DNA of 64,000 nucleotides from Legionellaceae bacterium (GTDB lineage: Bacteria; Pseudomonadota; Gammaproteobacteria; Legionellales; Legionellaceae). A model generated the notes under the pieces. It saw nothing but the letters and a program-made list of their open reading frames with translations. It searched no databases and was not told the DNA's origin. Both the position numbers and the translations under genes were made by a program. The DNA lies in assembly GCA_018061965.1 (NCBI GenBank), contig JAGOTG010000001.1, positions 266,155 to 330,154 of the forward strand, read 5' to 3'. Shown here piece after piece: positions 55,085 to 64,000 of the stretch; within the stretch, counting starts at the first letter, position 1; every line of letters starts with the position of its first letter.

Positions 55085-56275
55085 ATGGCTAAGGAAAAAT
55101 TTGAACGTAAGAAACCCCATGTGAATGTGGGAACAATTGGTCACGTAGATCATGGTAAAACAACGCTAACAGCGGCAATTACTACGATTATGGCGAAAAA
55201 ATACGGTGGAACAGCCAAGGCATATGATCAAATCGACGCGGCGCCAGAAGAGAAAGCGCGCGGGATTACGATTTCTACAGCACATGTTGAATATGAATCA
55301 GCAAACCGCCACTATGCTCATGTGGACTGTCCAGGACACGCGGATTATGTGAAAAACATGATCACCGGTGCAGCACAAATGGACGGCGCAATTTTGGTTG
55401 TATCTGCAGCAGACGGCCCAATGCCACAAACACGAGAACACATTTTGCTATCTCGACAAGTAGGCGTACCCTATATTGTTGTGTATTTAAACAAAGCAGA
55501 TATGGTGGATGATGCTGAGTTATTAGAATTGGTTGAGATGGAAGTTCGTGATTTGTTGAGCTCATACGACTTTCCTGGTGACGATATTCCAATCGTGACC
55601 GGTTCTGCCTTAAAAGCATTGGAAGGAGACCAGTCTGATATTGGTGAGCCATCTATTCATAAACTGGTTGAGACTTTGGATAGCTATATTCCTGAGCCAG
55701 TACGTAATATTGACAAAGCATTCCTGTTGCCGATTGAAGACGTATTCTCGATTTCTGGACGTGGAACAGTTGTAACAGGCCGAATAGAGTCTGGTATTGT
55801 CAAAGTTGGCGAAGAAGTTGAAATTATCGGGATTGTTGACACAGTTAAAACAACTTGTACTGGTGTTGAGATGTTCCGAAAATTGTTGGACGAGGGGCGC
55901 GCTGGAGACAACGTTGGAGTTCTATTACGCGGTACCAAGCGTGAAGATGTGCAACGTGGTCAAGTCTTGGCAAAACCAGGTTCGATTAAACCACATACTA
56001 AATTTGAAGCAGAAGTGTATGTGTTGTCAAAAGAAGAAGGTGGTAGACATACCCCATTTTTCAATGGCTACCGTCCGCAGTTTTATTTCAGAACAACGGA
56101 CGTGACAGGAACTTGTGAGTTGCCAGCAGGCGTTGAAATGGTGATGCCAGGTGATAATGTGAATACAGTAGTCACATTGCATTCACCAATTGCGATGACT
56201 GAGGGTTTGCGTTTTGCGATTCGTGAAGGTGGCCGTACAGTTGGTGCGGGTGTTGTAGCTAAGATTATTGAGTGA
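55085..56275 (+). CDS. tuf: Elongation factor Tu
   Basis: EF-Tu carries aminoacyl-tRNA to the ribosome. The 396-residue protein has [59 protein letters not shown], and domains II and III ending in [15 protein letters not shown]. The guanine-specificity motif reads NKADMVDD; the Cys of many homologues (NKCD) is Ala here, which is allowed by NKxD. It lies directly before rpsJ, with five bases between tuf stop and the chosen rpsJ start, so the str and S10 operons are probably joined. A second tuf copy elsewhere cannot be judged. Confidence 0.98.
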   Translation: MAKEKFERKKPHVNVGTIGHVDHGKTTLTAAITTIMAKKYGGTAKAYDQIDAAPEEKARGITISTAHVEYESANRHYAHVDCPGHADYVKNMITGAAQMDGAILVVSAADGPMPQTREHILLSRQVGVPYIVVYLNKADMVDDAELLELVEMEVRDLLSSYDFPGDDIPIVTGSALKALEGDQSDIGEPSIHKLVETLDSYIPEPVRNIDKAFLLPIEDVFSISGRGTVVTGRIESGIVKVGEEVEIIGIVDTVKTTCTGVEMFRKLLDEGRAGDNVGVLLRGTKREDVQRGQVLAKPGSIKPHTKFEAEVYVLSKEEGGRHTPFFNGYRPQFYFRTTDVTGTCELPAGVEMVMPGDNVNTVVTLHSPIAMTEGLRFAIREGGRTVGAGVVAKIIE

Positions 56276-56280
56276 TGACT

Positions 56281-56595
56281 ATGAGCAATCAAAGTATTAA
56301 AATTCGACTAAAATCGTTTGATCATCGCATGATAGATGCATCAACCAGAGAAATAGTTGAAACGGCAAAACGTACAGGTGCTCAGATCCGTGGGCCGATT
56401 CCTTTACCAATGAGGAAAGAGAAGTTTACAGTTTTAACTTCTCCTCATGTTAATAAAGATGCACGAGATCAGTATGAGCTAAGAACGCATAAGCGCTTAG
56501 TAGTAATTGTTAACCCTACTGAGAAAACAGTTGATGCATTGATGAAACTTGATTTGGCAGCCGGTGTGGATGTTCAAATTAGTTTGGATGATTAA
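56281..56595 (+). CDS. rpsJ: 30S ribosomal protein S10
   Basis: S10 is a 30S head protein that also acts as NusE in antitermination with NusB. The 104-residue protein keeps [43 protein letters not shown] and [23 protein letters not shown] 56281 is chosen over GTG 56272 and ATG 56275 because it gives the family N-terminus. There is no S10-operon leader as in E. coli, since tuf ends just upstream. Confidence 0.97.
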   Translation: MSNQSIKIRLKSFDHRMIDASTREIVETAKRTGAQIRGPIPLPMRKEKFTVLTSPHVNKDARDQYELRTHKRLVVIVNPTEKTVDALMKLDLAAGVDVQISLDD

Positions 56596-56607
56596 AGAGG
56601 TGTTAGA

Positions 56608-57258
56608 ATGATCGGTTTATTGGGTCGAAAGATCGGAATGACTCGCATATTCACTCAGGAAGGAGCTTCGGTTCCTGTTACGGTGGTGGAAGTACAACCT
56701 AACCGGGTTTCTCAGTTAAAATCACTAGAGACAGATGGGTATACAGCGATTCAAGTAACAAGTGGTTCCAAAAAAGCAAGTAGGGTGTCTAAGCCAATGG
56801 CAGGACATTTCGCTAAGGCAGAAGTCGTAGCAGGCGATATGCTTATGGAGTTCACTGTTGACGATATTGGTGAGTACAAATGTGGCCAAGTGATTGCTGC
56901 GCAAGATGTTTTCACAGAAGGTCAGTTTGTTGATGTTGCTGCTGTTTCTAAAGGTAAAGGCTTCGCAGGAACCGTTAAGCGCCATAACTTTCGTACTCAA
57001 GATGCTTCGCACGGTAATTCACGCTCACATCGTGTGCCTGGCTCAATTGGACAAAACCAAAGTCCAGGTCGTGTATTTAAGGGTAAGAAAATGGCGGGGC
57101 ACATGGGAGCAAGACGCGTGACTACGCAAAGTCTGGAAGTAGTCAGAATAGATGCTGAGCGTAATTTAATGTTGATCAAAGGAGCGATTCCAGGAGCGCC
57201 AGGCGCTCGTGTAGAGGTCAAGCTCGCTGTGAAAAAACAAGCAAGAGGCAAATCATGA
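56608..57258 (+). CDS. rplC: 50S ribosomal protein L3
   Basis: This 216-residue L3 keeps [26 protein letters not shown], the rRNA-binding loop with [34 protein letters not shown] (methylated Gln region in E. coli), and [24 protein letters not shown]. One of the first proteins in 50S assembly. AGAGGTG lies before ATG 56608. It overlaps rplD by four bases. Confidence 0.98.
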   Translation: MIGLLGRKIGMTRIFTQEGASVPVTVVEVQPNRVSQLKSLETDGYTAIQVTSGSKKASRVSKPMAGHFAKAEVVAGDMLMEFTVDDIGEYKCGQVIAAQDVFTEGQFVDVAAVSKGKGFAGTVKRHNFRTQDASHGNSRSHRVPGSIGQNQSPGRVFKGKKMAGHMGARRVTTQSLEVVRIDAERNLMLIKGAIPGAPGARVEVKLAVKKQARGKS

Positions 57259-57863
57259 CAACGAAAAACCCAAGCGCTGTTAAGGCGTCCATGACACTTA
57301 GTCCTGCAATTTATGAATGTAGCTATAATGAAAGCTTGGTTCACCAAGCTCTTGTAGCTCATCAAAATAATCAACGCAGTGGAAACAGTGCTCAAAAAAC
57401 CCGTGCTGAAGTACGTGGTGGTGGACGAAAACCATGGAATCAAAAGGGAACTGGTCGTGCTCGTGCAGGTACTATTCGTAGTCCATTGTGGCGTTCAGGT
57501 GGTGTTGTATTTGCGTCGAAAAAACGTGATTACTCGCAAAAATTAAATAAAAAGATGTATCGCGGGGCAATTCGCAGTATTCTTTCTGAACTGAATCGGA
57601 CTGAACGCTTGATAGTGACGACTGATTTTGTATGTGCAGAGCCCAAAACCAAAGAGTTTTTGTCCAAGATGCAAGAACTGAACCTGAAAAGCGCATTGAT
57701 AGTGATGCATGAATTAGGTGAAAACGAATACCTTGCTGGTCGTAATGTGCCTGATTATTGGGTTTGCGAAGTTGAAGAATTAGACCCTTTTATGCTATTA
57801 AGATTTGATAATGTGCTGATGACAGAAGCAGCAGTTAAAATGTTGGAGGAGCGCTTACAATGA
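57255..57863 (+). CDS. rplD: 50S ribosomal protein L4
   Basis: This 202-residue L4 has the exit-tunnel loop [22 protein letters not shown] and [12 protein letters not shown]. In E. coli L4 represses its own S10 operon through the leader; no such leader is seen here, so control may differ. The start overlaps rplC (ATGA) and the end overlaps rplW (ATGA), so these three genes are coupled. Confidence 0.98.
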   Translation: MTTKNPSAVKASMTLSPAIYECSYNESLVHQALVAHQNNQRSGNSAQKTRAEVRGGGRKPWNQKGTGRARAGTIRSPLWRSGGVVFASKKRDYSQKLNKKMYRGAIRSILSELNRTERLIVTTDFVCAEPKTKEFLSKMQELNLKSALIVMHELGENEYLAGRNVPDYWVCEVEELDPFMLLRFDNVLMTEAAVKMLEERLQ

Positions 57864-58159
57864 ACGCTGAAGAACGATTACTGATGGTGCTAAGAGCTCC
57901 GTATACTTCTGAAAAAAGCACATATCTTGCTGACAAAAGAAAGCAATATACATTTGAAGTATTAATTGACGCCAACAAAGGTGAAATTAAAAAAGCAGTT
58001 GAACATATTTTTCAAGTGAAAGTAAAACATGTGACTGTTATGAATATGCAGGGTAAAAGAAAGCGTTTCAAACAGACTGCTGGAAAACGCAGCGACTGGA
58101 AAAAAGCGTTTGTTGCTCTCCAGGACGGACATGACATTGATTTCACAGTGACAGAATAA
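57860..58159 (+). CDS. rplW: 50S ribosomal protein L23
   Basis: L23 lies at the tunnel exit and docks trigger factor and SRP. The 99-residue protein keeps [57 protein letters not shown] and the DWKKAFVAL block. The ATG lies in the end of rplD (ATGA), with AGGAG upstream. Third gene of the rplC-rplD-rplW unit. Confidence 0.97.
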   Translation: MNAEERLLMVLRAPYTSEKSTYLADKRKQYTFEVLIDANKGEIKKAVEHIFQVKVKHVTVMNMQGKRKRFKQTAGKRSDWKKAFVALQDGHDIDFTVTE

Positions 58160-58171
58160 GGTAGACTGAAC

Positions 58172-58999
58172 ATGGCACTCATAATTTCAAAACCAACATC
58201 TCCCGGAAAACGTGGAGAGATTAGGGTAGTACATAAGCACCTTCACAAAGGTAAGCCATATGCTCCATTAACCGAAAGCATGAATAAATCAGGTGGACGG
58301 AACAATAATGGACGTATTACTGTACGGCATATTGGTGGTGGATCACGTACCCAGTATCGTATTATAGATTTTAAACGTCTCAAAGACGGCATACCTGCGA
58401 CAGTAGAGCGAATAGAGTATGATCCTAATCGTTCAGCTTTAATCGCATTATTAGTTTACAAAGACGGTGAAAGAAGGTATATTATCGCCCCTGCTGGCCT
58501 TGAAAAAGGAAGCACTGTATTAAGTGGTGAAGAATCTCCGATTGCGGTTGGAAATGCGTTACCTTTAAAGAATATCCCTCTCGGTACGACAATTCATTGC
58601 GTCGAATTAAAGCCAGGAAAAGGTGCGCAATTGCTCCGTTCAGCTGGATGTAGTGGACAGGTAGTTGCCAAAGAAGGTATGTATGCTACTTTAAAGCTCC
58701 GATCAGGGGAAATGCGCAAAGTACTCTTAGCATGTCGGGCAGTGATTGGTGAAGTAAGTAACAGTGAACACAACCTTCGCGAATTAGGAAAAGCAGGCGC
58801 AAAACGTTGGCGCGGTATACGTCCAACTGTTCGTGGAGTTGCGATGAATCCTGTGGATCACCCGCATGGTGGTGGTGAAGGTAAAACTTCTGCAGGACGT
58901 CATCCAGTATCTCCGTGGGGCGTGCTGACCAAAGGATACAAAACGCGTTCTAACAAACGCACAGATAAATTTATTGTAAGAGGACGGAAAAAGAAATAG
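58172..58999 (+). CDS. rplB: 50S ribosomal protein L2
   Basis: L2 lies near the peptidyl transferase centre and helps subunit joining. The 275-residue protein keeps [26 protein letters not shown] in its RNA-binding N-half and the C-terminal [29 protein letters not shown], which contains the functionally important His. It is followed by an unusually long 75-base gap before rpsS with a small stem-loop. Confidence 0.98.
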   Translation: MALIISKPTSPGKRGEIRVVHKHLHKGKPYAPLTESMNKSGGRNNNGRITVRHIGGGSRTQYRIIDFKRLKDGIPATVERIEYDPNRSALIALLVYKDGERRYIIAPAGLEKGSTVLSGEESPIAVGNALPLKNIPLGTTIHCVELKPGKGAQLLRSAGCSGQVVAKEGMYATLKLRSGEMRKVLLACRAVIGEVSNSEHNLRELGKAGAKRWRGIRPTVRGVAMNPVDHPHGGGEGKTSAGRHPVSPWGVLTKGYKTRSNKRTDKFIVRGRKKK

Positions 59000-59011
59000 G
59001 GAAATAAGTCT

Positions 59012-59029
59012 TTCGTTTTTTTAAACGAA
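59012..59029 (+). promoter_or_regulatory. Small stem-loop in the rplB-rpsS gap
   Basis: TTCGTTT (59012-59018) and AAACGAA (59023-59029) form a perfect 7-bp stem around TTTT. It is AU-rich and weak. It could be an RNA-processing or attenuation site that splits the S10 operon into two expression units. Confidence 0.3.
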
Positions 59030-59074
59030 CCTTAATTCTAAACCGTATATTTACTAATTAATGAGGAACATATA

Positions 59075-59362
59075 GTGGCTCGCTCTATCAGAAAAGGTCC
59101 TTTTATAGATGCACATCTAATGAGGAAAGTTGAAGAATCATTGGCAACCAAGTCAAAAAAACCTATTAAGACATGGTCGCGTCGTTCAACCGTTTTCCCT
59201 AATATGATTGGGCTGACTATAGCAATTCATAATGGCCGTGACCATGTTCCTGTATATATTACTGATAATATGGTCGGTCACAAATTAGGTGAGTTTTCTA
59301 TGACTCGCACTTTTAAAGGCCATTCTGGAGACAGAAAGGTCAAGGGCAAGTCTGACAAATAA
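59075..59362 (+). CDS. rpsS: 30S ribosomal protein S19
   Basis: This 95-residue S19 begins [21 protein letters not shown] and keeps [43 protein letters not shown]. It contacts the 50S subunit and the RimM assembly factor. The start is GTG 59075 with ATGAGGA upstream. It is followed by rplV. Confidence 0.97.
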   Translation: MARSIRKGPFIDAHLMRKVEESLATKSKKPIKTWSRRSTVFPNMIGLTIAIHNGRDHVPVYITDNMVGHKLGEFSMTRTFKGHSGDRKVKGKSDK

Positions 59363-59377
59363 GTTAAGAGGCAAATG

Positions 59378-59713
59378 ATGGAAGTTACTGCGAGATTAAA
59401 AAATGCGTCATTATCTGCACAGAAATGCAGGCTTGTCGCTGACATGATAAGAAGGACTTCAGTTTCTTCAGCCTTAAATGTGTTGAAGTTTACTCCGAAA
59501 AAGGGCGCTCAAATAATGCTGAAGCTGCTTGAGTCAGCTATTGCGAATGCTGAAAATAATCTAGGTATTGATATTGATGAATTGAAGGTCAGTACCGTTT
59601 TTGTAGATGAAGCGGCAACTTTGAAACGAATTTTTCCTAGAGCTAAAGGTCGGGCGAATCGAATTTCTAAGCGTAATTGTCACATTACCGTGACTGTATC
59701 GGACGAGGAATAA
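59378..59713 (+). CDS. rplV: 50S ribosomal protein L22
   Basis: This 111-residue L22 lines the exit tunnel with the beta-hairpin region [24 protein letters not shown]. The N-terminus [26 protein letters not shown] matches the family. Of the two adjacent ATGs (59375, 59378), the second has six bases of spacing from AGAGG and is chosen. It ends three bases before rpsC. Confidence 0.96.
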   Translation: MEVTARLKNASLSAQKCRLVADMIRRTSVSSALNVLKFTPKKGAQIMLKLLESAIANAENNLGIDIDELKVSTVFVDEAATLKRIFPRAKGRANRISKRNCHITVTVSDEE

Positions 59714-59715
59714 TT

Positions 59716-60372
59716 ATGGGTCAGAAAGTTAATCCAATTGGTATCCGATTGGGAATTAATAAAGTTTGTAATTCAAATTGGTTTGCTACCCAAAATTATG
59801 CTGAACTATTGAATCAGGATATTAATTTACGCAAATACCTTAAGCATAAATTACAAGGTGCCGCCATCAGCAAAATTCAAATTGCACGACCTGCAAACAA
59901 TGCTGTGGTAACTATTCATAGTGCACGGCCTGGTGTACTTATTGGTAAGAAAGGTGGTGGCATTGAAGGTCTACGCGCTCAAATTTCTGAAAAACTTGGT
60001 GTTCCTGTTCATCTAAACATCGAGGAAGTCAGGAAGCCTGATCTGGATGCAGTTCTTGTTGCAGAAGGTATTGCTCAACAGCTAGAGCAACGAGTTATGT
60101 TTAGACGTGCCATGAAGCGCGCTGTTACCTCAGCTCTGAAATCTGGTGCTAAGGGGATTAAAATATGTGTTTCTGGACGTTTAGGTGGTGCTGAAATTGC
60201 CCGCAGTGAATGGTATAGAGAAGGCAGAGTCCCATTACACACTTTTCGCGCTGATATTGATTATGGTACTGCTGAATCTAAAACTACATACGGCATTATT
60301 GGTGTAAAAGTTTGGATTTTTAAAGGTGAGTCCGTGTCGCACAAAGCTCGTCAAGATGACACGAGTAAGTGA
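59716..60372 (+). CDS. rpsC: 30S ribosomal protein S3
   Basis: S3 lies at the mRNA entry channel and has helicase-related residues. The 218-residue protein begins [22 protein letters not shown]. It has the KH motif [18 protein letters not shown] and the C-terminal [31 protein letters not shown]. Start 59716 has GAGGA upstream; the longer frame lies inside rplV. Confidence 0.98.
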   Translation: MGQKVNPIGIRLGINKVCNSNWFATQNYAELLNQDINLRKYLKHKLQGAAISKIQIARPANNAVVTIHSARPGVLIGKKGGGIEGLRAQISEKLGVPVHLNIEEVRKPDLDAVLVAEGIAQQLEQRVMFRRAMKRAVTSALKSGAKGIKICVSGRLGGAEIARSEWYREGRVPLHTFRADIDYGTAESKTTYGIIGVKVWIFKGESVSHKARQDDTSK

Positions 60373-60388
60373 TTGAGGAATAAGAATT

Positions 60389-60802
60389 ATGATGCAACCA
60401 AAAAGAACAAAGTTTCGTAAACAAATGAAAGGCCGTAACCGAGGTTTGGCGTTTCGTGGATCTTCGATTAGCTTTGGTGAATTTGGGTTAAAAGCCCTTG
60501 AACGCGGCAGATTAACAGCGCGTCAAATTGAAGCAGCACGTCGTGCAATGACAAGACATGTAAAACGTGGTGGTAAAATTTGGATTCGTGTTTTTCCTGA
60601 TAAGCCAATTACACAAAAACCTTTAGAAGTAAGGCAAGGTAAAGGGAAAGGGAGCGTAGAATATTGGGTAGCTCAAATACAGCCAGGTAAAGTGCTGTTT
60701 GAAATCGAAGGGGTTACACGTGAGCTAGCAATGGAAGCGTTTGACTTGGCCAAGGCCAAACTTCCTTTTAAAGTAGCATTTGAAGATCGGAAGGTGATGT
60801 AA
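60389..60802 (+). CDS. rplP: 50S ribosomal protein L16
   Basis: This 137-residue L16 contacts A-site tRNA. It begins [19 protein letters not shown] and keeps [41 protein letters not shown] and [22 protein letters not shown]. Start 60389 aligns with [11 protein letters not shown] of E. coli. Its stop overlaps the start of rpmC by one base. Confidence 0.97.
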   Translation: MMQPKRTKFRKQMKGRNRGLAFRGSSISFGEFGLKALERGRLTARQIEAARRAMTRHVKRGGKIWIRVFPDKPITQKPLEVRQGKGKGSVEYWVAQIQPGKVLFEIEGVTRELAMEAFDLAKAKLPFKVAFEDRKVM

Positions 60803-61008
60803 TGAAAACAATGACAGAATTACGAGAGCTCAACGAAGAACAATTGCAAAAAGAAATTATTGATTTACGAAGAACTCAATTTCAGCAGCGTATGAGTAAA
60901 GCAGCTGGTGCTTTGGACAAAACGCATGTAATCCGAAAGGTTCGTCGGGCAATTGCTCGCATTAAAACAGTTAAGACAGAAAAGGCAGGACAGCATGGCG
61001 ACAAATGA
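60802..61008 (+). CDS. rpmC: 50S ribosomal protein L29
   Basis: This 68-residue helical L29 keeps [30 protein letters not shown] and [15 protein letters not shown]. It lies by the tunnel exit next to L23. The start touches the rplP stop. It overlaps the first 14 bases of rpsQ. Confidence 0.95.
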   Translation: MKTMTELRELNEEQLQKEIIDLRRTQFQQRMSKAAGALDKTHVIRKVRRAIARIKTVKTEKAGQHGDK

Positions 61009-61252
61009 AGAGAATACCAAAGGTAAGACTTTAATTGGGACTGTAGTCAGCGACAAGATGCAAAAGACTATTGTTGTCTCTGTTGAAAGAACAGTGAAAC
61101 ATCCTAAGTATGGGAAAATTTTGCGCCGCAAAACAAAACTACATGCTCATGATGAAAAAGAAGTTTGTCAGATTGGAAATGTAGTGAAAATAAGAGAAAC
61201 AAGACCTTTGTCTAAGTTAAAAAACTGGGTTTTGGTTGAAGTTATTTCCTAA
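60995..61252 (+). CDS. rpsQ: 30S ribosomal protein S17
   Basis: This 85-residue OB-fold S17 keeps [33 protein letters not shown] and [16 protein letters not shown]. Start 60995 ([10 protein letters not shown]) has AGGCAGGA upstream; the longer frame lies inside rpmC. Last gene of the S10 group; a promoter-like gap separates it from rplN. Confidence 0.96.
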   Translation: MATNEENTKGKTLIGTVVSDKMQKTIVVSVERTVKHPKYGKILRRKTKLHAHDEKEVCQIGNVVKIRETRPLSKLKNWVLVEVIS

Positions 61253-61300
61253 ATAGTGGCTTTTGCGTAAAGCGGGAAGAGTTTTTTATCCTTCATACCC

Positions 61301-61338
61301 TAAAAGCGCTTTTAATAAGATAATAGGCCTGTTATAAT
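61301..61338 (+). promoter_or_regulatory. Promoter of the spc operon with a perfect dyad
   Basis: TGT-TATAAT (61330-61338) is an extended -10 box. The -35 is weak (TTTAAT, 61311-61316, spacer 16). A perfect 14-base dyad TAAAAGCGCTTTTA (61301-61314) overlaps the -35 side. It lies in the 127-base gap between rpsQ and rplN, so the spc genes can be read separately. Confidence 0.6.
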
Positions 61339-61379
61339 TAGCAGCCTTTTTCTGGTCGAATTATGATCTGGAGAATAAA

Positions 61380-61745
61380 ATGATACAAATGCAGACTGTA
61401 CTAGAAGTCGCAGATAACAGTGGTGCACGCAAAGTAATGTGTATCAAAGTTTTAGGTGGTTCGCACCGCAGATACGCGCGTGTAGGTGATGTTATTAAAG
61501 TATCTATTAAAGATGCAATTCCCCGAAGCAAAGTTAAAAAAGGCTCGGTGATGAATGCTGTAGTAGTACGTACTGCACAAGGTGTGCGTCGCGATGATGG
61601 CTCCTTGATTCGTTTTGATGGCAATGCTGCGGTTCTTTTGAACAACCAAAACGAACCGATTGGAACTCGTATTTTTGGGCCAGTGACACGTGAATTAAGA
61701 GAGCGGTTTATGAAAATTATTTCATTAGCAGCTGAAGTGTTATAA
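61380..61745 (+). CDS. rplN: 50S ribosomal protein L14
   Basis: This 121-residue L14 begins [27 protein letters not shown] and keeps [26 protein letters not shown] and [21 protein letters not shown]. It forms part of the intersubunit bridge. First gene of the spc operon; GGAG lies upstream of ATG 61380. Confidence 0.98.
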   Translation: MIQMQTVLEVADNSGARKVMCIKVLGGSHRRYARVGDVIKVSIKDAIPRSKVKKGSVMNAVVVRTAQGVRRDDGSLIRFDGNAAVLLNNQNEPIGTRIFGPVTRELRERFMKIISLAAEVL

Positions 61746-61757
61746 GAGGAATAAACT

Positions 61758-62084
61758 ATGAAGCGGATACAATCCAAAGACAAAGTCATCGTGACCACAG
61801 GAAAATCCAAAGGACATATTGGCTTAGTACGAAGTGTAAAAGGTGATAAGGTTTTTGTTGAAGGTGCTAATTTAATAAAAAAACACGTCAAACCAAACCC
61901 ACAATTGGATCAGAAAGGGGGCATTATTCAGCAAGAAGCGCCTATTCATGTTTCGAATGTTGCACTGTACAACCCTGCAACATCTAAGGCAGATCGAGTT
62001 GGGTTCAGGTTTGAAGAAAAAAATGGAAAAACTGTAAAAGTAAGATACTTTAAATCAAATAATGATATGGTAGACGCAGGCTAG
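61758..62084 (+). CDS. rplX: 50S ribosomal protein L24
   Basis: This 108-residue L24 begins [24 protein letters not shown] (KOW motif) and keeps [16 protein letters not shown] and [14 protein letters not shown]. It is one of the two assembly-starting 50S proteins. AGAGGA lies before the ATG. The protein is in the usual place between rplN and rplE. Confidence 0.97.
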   Translation: MKRIQSKDKVIVTTGKSKGHIGLVRSVKGDKVFVEGANLIKKHVKPNPQLDQKGGIIQQEAPIHVSNVALYNPATSKADRVGFRFEEKNGKTVKVRYFKSNNDMVDAG

Positions 62085-62094
62085 GTGACTATAA

Positions 62095-62640
62095 ATGACC
62101 AGATTAAAAGAAGTATATAACACGACTATTGCACCAGCGCTGATGGAGAAATTTAAATATAAATCAGTGATGCAAGTCCCAAAGATTCTTAAAATCACCT
62201 TGAACATGGGTGTTGGAGAAGCTGTTAATGACAAGAAGGTAATGAACTTCGCTGTTGATGATATGACACGTATTTCGGGTCAGAAACCAATTGTGACACT
62301 TGCCAAAAAGTCCATTGCAGGTTTTAAGATTCGTGATGGTTGGCCTATTGGATGCAAAGTTACTTTGCGATCGCACAAAATGTATGAATTTTTGGATCGA
62401 TTGATATCGATTACTTTACCACGAGTTCGAGATTTTCGAGGCTTGAATCCTCGATCGTTTGATGCGCAAGGTAACTATAGTCTTGGTTTGCATGAGCAAA
62501 TCGTTTTTTTCGAAATTGATTTTGATAAAATCGATGGCATACGCGGATTAGATATTTGTATTACTACTTCCGCTAAAACTAAAGAAGAAGGTCGCGCTCT
62601 GTTAGAAGCCTTTAATTTCCCGTTAAAAGACCGAACTTAG
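62095..62640 (+). CDS. rplE: 50S ribosomal protein L5
   Basis: L5 binds 5S rRNA with L18. The 181-residue protein keeps [26 protein letters not shown], the [31 protein letters not shown] block, and [10 protein letters not shown] with the C-terminal [15 protein letters not shown] region ([12 protein letters not shown]). It is followed by rpsN after 14 bases. Confidence 0.98.
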   Translation: MTRLKEVYNTTIAPALMEKFKYKSVMQVPKILKITLNMGVGEAVNDKKVMNFAVDDMTRISGQKPIVTLAKKSIAGFKIRDGWPIGCKVTLRSHKMYEFLDRLISITLPRVRDFRGLNPRSFDAQGNYSLGLHEQIVFFEIDFDKIDGIRGLDICITTSAKTKEEGRALLEAFNFPLKDRT

Positions 62641-62654
62641 AAAGGATATTTACT

Positions 62655-62957
62655 GTGGCAAAAAAATCGATAATGCAAAGAGAACTTAAAAAAGCTAAAT
62701 TAGTCAAAAAATATCAAGCTCGTAGACTGGAGCTAAAGAAGGTTATCAAATCCTCCATTGATATTGATACTGTGATGCAAGCACAGGCTAGTTTAGCACG
62801 CTTACCGCTTAATTCTTGTGCTGCGCGACATAGTACTCGCTGTCAACAATGCGGAAGAGCTCATGCGGTATATCGAAAATTTGGTTTATGTCGTATCTGC
62901 TTACGTCAGCAGTTGATGTTTGGAAACGTAGCTGGTGGCCGTAAATCTAGCTGGTAA
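62655..62957 (+). CDS. rpsN: 30S ribosomal protein S14, long form with zinc-type cysteines
   Basis: S14 is a head protein of the 30S subunit. The 100-residue length is that of the long (E. coli-like) form, which usually has no zinc site. Here four cysteines at 63, 66, 79 and 82 form CQQC, 12 residues, CRIC, the spacing of the short zinc-binding form (C+). The C-terminus GGRKSSW is standard. The start is GTG 62655 with AAGGA upstream. It lies between rplE and rpsH. Confidence 0.96.
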   Translation: MAKKSIMQRELKKAKLVKKYQARRLELKKVIKSSIDIDTVMQAQASLARLPLNSCAARHSTRCQQCGRAHAVYRKFGLCRICLRQQLMFGNVAGGRKSSW

Positions 62958-62980
62958 TGAATTGATTTTGGAGAATGAAA

Positions 62981-63376
62981 GTGACAATGCAAGATCCTAT
63001 GAGTGATATGCTGACTAGAATTCGTAATGGTCAACAAGCAAAACATACGCATGTGAGATTACCTTCTTCTAAATTGAAGCAAGATGTTGCAAGAGTGTTA
63101 AAAGAAGAGGGCTATATAAAAGATTTTCATGTTGAGGCAGATGAAAAAAACATGATGTTTTTGACAATTGACTTGAAGTATTTTCAAAGTAAACCTGTAA
63201 TTGAGCGCATTCGTAGAATCAGCAGACCCGGTTTAAGAATTTATAAATCTGTATCTGATTTGAATCCAATTCCAGGGTTTGGGATAGCGATACTGTCTAC
63301 CTCAAAAGGTATTATGACGCATGCAGCCGCTAAAAAAGCGAATATTGGTGGCGAAGTAATTTGTGAAGTCGCTTGA
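62981..63376 (+). CDS. rpsH: 30S ribosomal protein S8
   Basis: S8 binds the central domain of 16S rRNA and in E. coli represses the spc operon at L5. The 131-residue protein keeps [32 protein letters not shown] and the C-terminal [35 protein letters not shown] 62981 has seven bases of spacing from GGAGA and is preferred; ATG 62975 lies too close. Confidence 0.96.
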   Translation: MTMQDPMSDMLTRIRNGQQAKHTHVRLPSSKLKQDVARVLKEEGYIKDFHVEADEKNMMFLTIDLKYFQSKPVIERIRRISRPGLRIYKSVSDLNPIPGFGIAILSTSKGIMTHAAAKKANIGGEVICEVA

Positions 63377-63396
63377 TAAGGAAAGAGGTATAGTTT

Positions 63397-63939
63397 ATGT
63401 CTAGAGTAGCAAAAGCAATTATAGCAATCCCAGAGAAAGTGGATGTTGTAATTGGTAATAGTACTATTACAGTGACCGGTCCTAAAGGCTCGATTACACA
63501 GCATTGTAATCAGTTAGTTGCAATGAAACGGTCGGAGTCAGATGCTAAGGAAATTTCCTTTGAACCTGCATCAAATGATCCCCATGCTTGGGCACATGCA
63601 GGCACAGTTCGAGCCTTGGTCAATAATATGATTAAAGGTGTGACGGTTGGTTTTGAAAGAACACTGGAATTGGTTGGAGTTGGATACCGAGCACAGGCAA
63701 AGCCTGATTCAGTAACTTTATCGCTTGGATTTTCGCATCCCATTGAGTATGAGCTTGCAAAAGGCGTTAGTGCTGAAACACCTAATAATACTACTATCAT
63801 TCTAAAAAGTATTGATAAACAATTGTTAGGTCAGATCGCAGCAGAAATACGTTCTTTTAGACCGCCAGAACCTTATAAGGGTAAAGGAATTCGTTATGCA
63901 GGCGAAGTCATAGTAATTAAAGAAGCCAAAAAGAAATAG
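63397..63939 (+). CDS. rplF: 50S ribosomal protein L6
   Basis: This 180-residue L6 has two related folds and lies near the sarcin-ricin loop. It keeps MSRVAKAIIAIPEKVDVVIGNSTITVTGPKG and the C-terminal GQIAAEIRSFRPPEPYKGKGIRYAGE signature. GAAAGAGG lies before ATG 63397. It is followed by rplR. Confidence 0.98.
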   Translation: MSRVAKAIIAIPEKVDVVIGNSTITVTGPKGSITQHCNQLVAMKRSESDAKEISFEPASNDPHAWAHAGTVRALVNNMIKGVTVGFERTLELVGVGYRAQAKPDSVTLSLGFSHPIEYELAKGVSAETPNNTTIILKSIDKQLLGQIAAEIRSFRPPEPYKGKGIRYAGEVIVIKEAKKK

Positions 63940-63947
63940 GTGATATG

Positions 63948-64000
63948 ATGAATAAAGAATTAGCGCGCAAAAGAAGAGCGACGAAAACGAGAGCAATTAT
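63948..64000 (+). CDS. rplR: 50S ribosomal protein L18 (partial, 5' part)
   Basis: The first 17 codons read MNKELARKRRATKTRAI, matching the L18 start (MDKKSARIRRATRARRK in E. coli). The gene runs out of the window. ATG 63948 fits the family N-terminus; ATG 63945 is adjacent. L18 binds 5S rRNA with L5. The next gene in the usual spc order would be rpsE. Confidence 0.9.
   Translation, partial: MNKELARKRRATKTRAI

Noticed and set aside
61361..61891. 176-codon minus-strand open frame
   Set aside because: It is antisense to rplN and rplX, both conserved ribosomal genes.

Overview
The window looks like a chromosomal segment of a low-to-mid GC gammaproteobacterium. It carries the metY-rimP-nusA-infB-rbfA-truB, lptD-surA-pdxA, rpsP-rimM-trmD-rplS and str/S10/spc blocks in gammaproteobacterial order. 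Several traits point, less firmly, to Legionellales (Legionella/Coxiella relatives): a DOT1-like methyltransferase, a phytochelatin-synthase-like protein, several large orphan proteins scattered between housekeeping genes (one with an acidic E-block-like tail), and a long-form S14 that carries zinc cysteines. The genus cannot be named from the sequence alone. No insertion sequence with a transposase, prophage, CRISPR array or rRNA operon was seen.

Layout. 1-4.8 kb: the 5' part of ihfB, a DOT1-like methyltransferase, an orphan polytopic membrane protein, a cystathionine beta-synthase-like PLP enzyme, and an orphan membrane protein whose 5' end is cut by an in-frame TGA. 4.9-12.3 kb (all minus): polA, lpxD, a ketoacyl-ACP synthase coupled to a double-GNAT protein, and an AzgA-type purine permease. 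12.4-17.1 kb: rplS-trmD-rimM-rpsP with its own promoter, then ffh, with a CorB/CNNM-type membrane protein divergent. 17.2-24.1 kb: an orphan 1220-residue protein, then recR, ybaB, dnaX (repeat-expanded linker) and the SRP RNA ffs. 24.1-28.7 kb: a lipid/envelope island with a membrane-anchored Asp/Asn beta-hydroxylase-like protein, CdsA, a CDP-alcohol phosphotransferase-like protein with a degenerate active site, and a PLP-transferase/SDR fusion. 28.8-36.6 kb: family-4 uracil-DNA glycosylase, a MITE-like element, initiator tRNA and the rimP-nusA-infB-rbfA-truB operon ending in a DUF2520 gene. 36.6-46.3 kb: a secreted phytochelatin-synthase-like protein, rsmB-fmt-def, an orphan coiled-coil protein, fadE coupled to two small orphan genes, and the murU-amgK recycling pair. 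46.3-51.8 kb: lptD-surA-pdxA-folA. 51.8-64.0 kb: rpsL-rpsG-fusA-tuf-rpsJ and the S10 and spc ribosomal operons, cut off in rplR.

How the genes work together. The right half is mostly translation machinery: initiator tRNA, IF2, deformylase, formyltransferase, ribosome maturation factors, elongation factors and ribosomal proteins. Outer-membrane building is spread over lpxD, lptD, surA and amgK-murU. The strongest candidate for an undescribed system is the 24.1-28.7 kb island. There, a CDP-diacylglycerol synthase, an atypical CDP-alcohol phosphotransferase, an aminotransferase-SDR fusion and a LpxO/OlsC-like hydroxylase lie side by side and could together modify a membrane lipid. Other notable points are an in-frame palindromic element and 120-nt repeats inside dnaX, and the orphan proteins at 0.9, 3.6, 17.2, 40.3 and 43.9 kb. 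Stretches without a gene are all short; the only one over 300 bases (29420-29751) holds a MITE-like element and the metY promoter.
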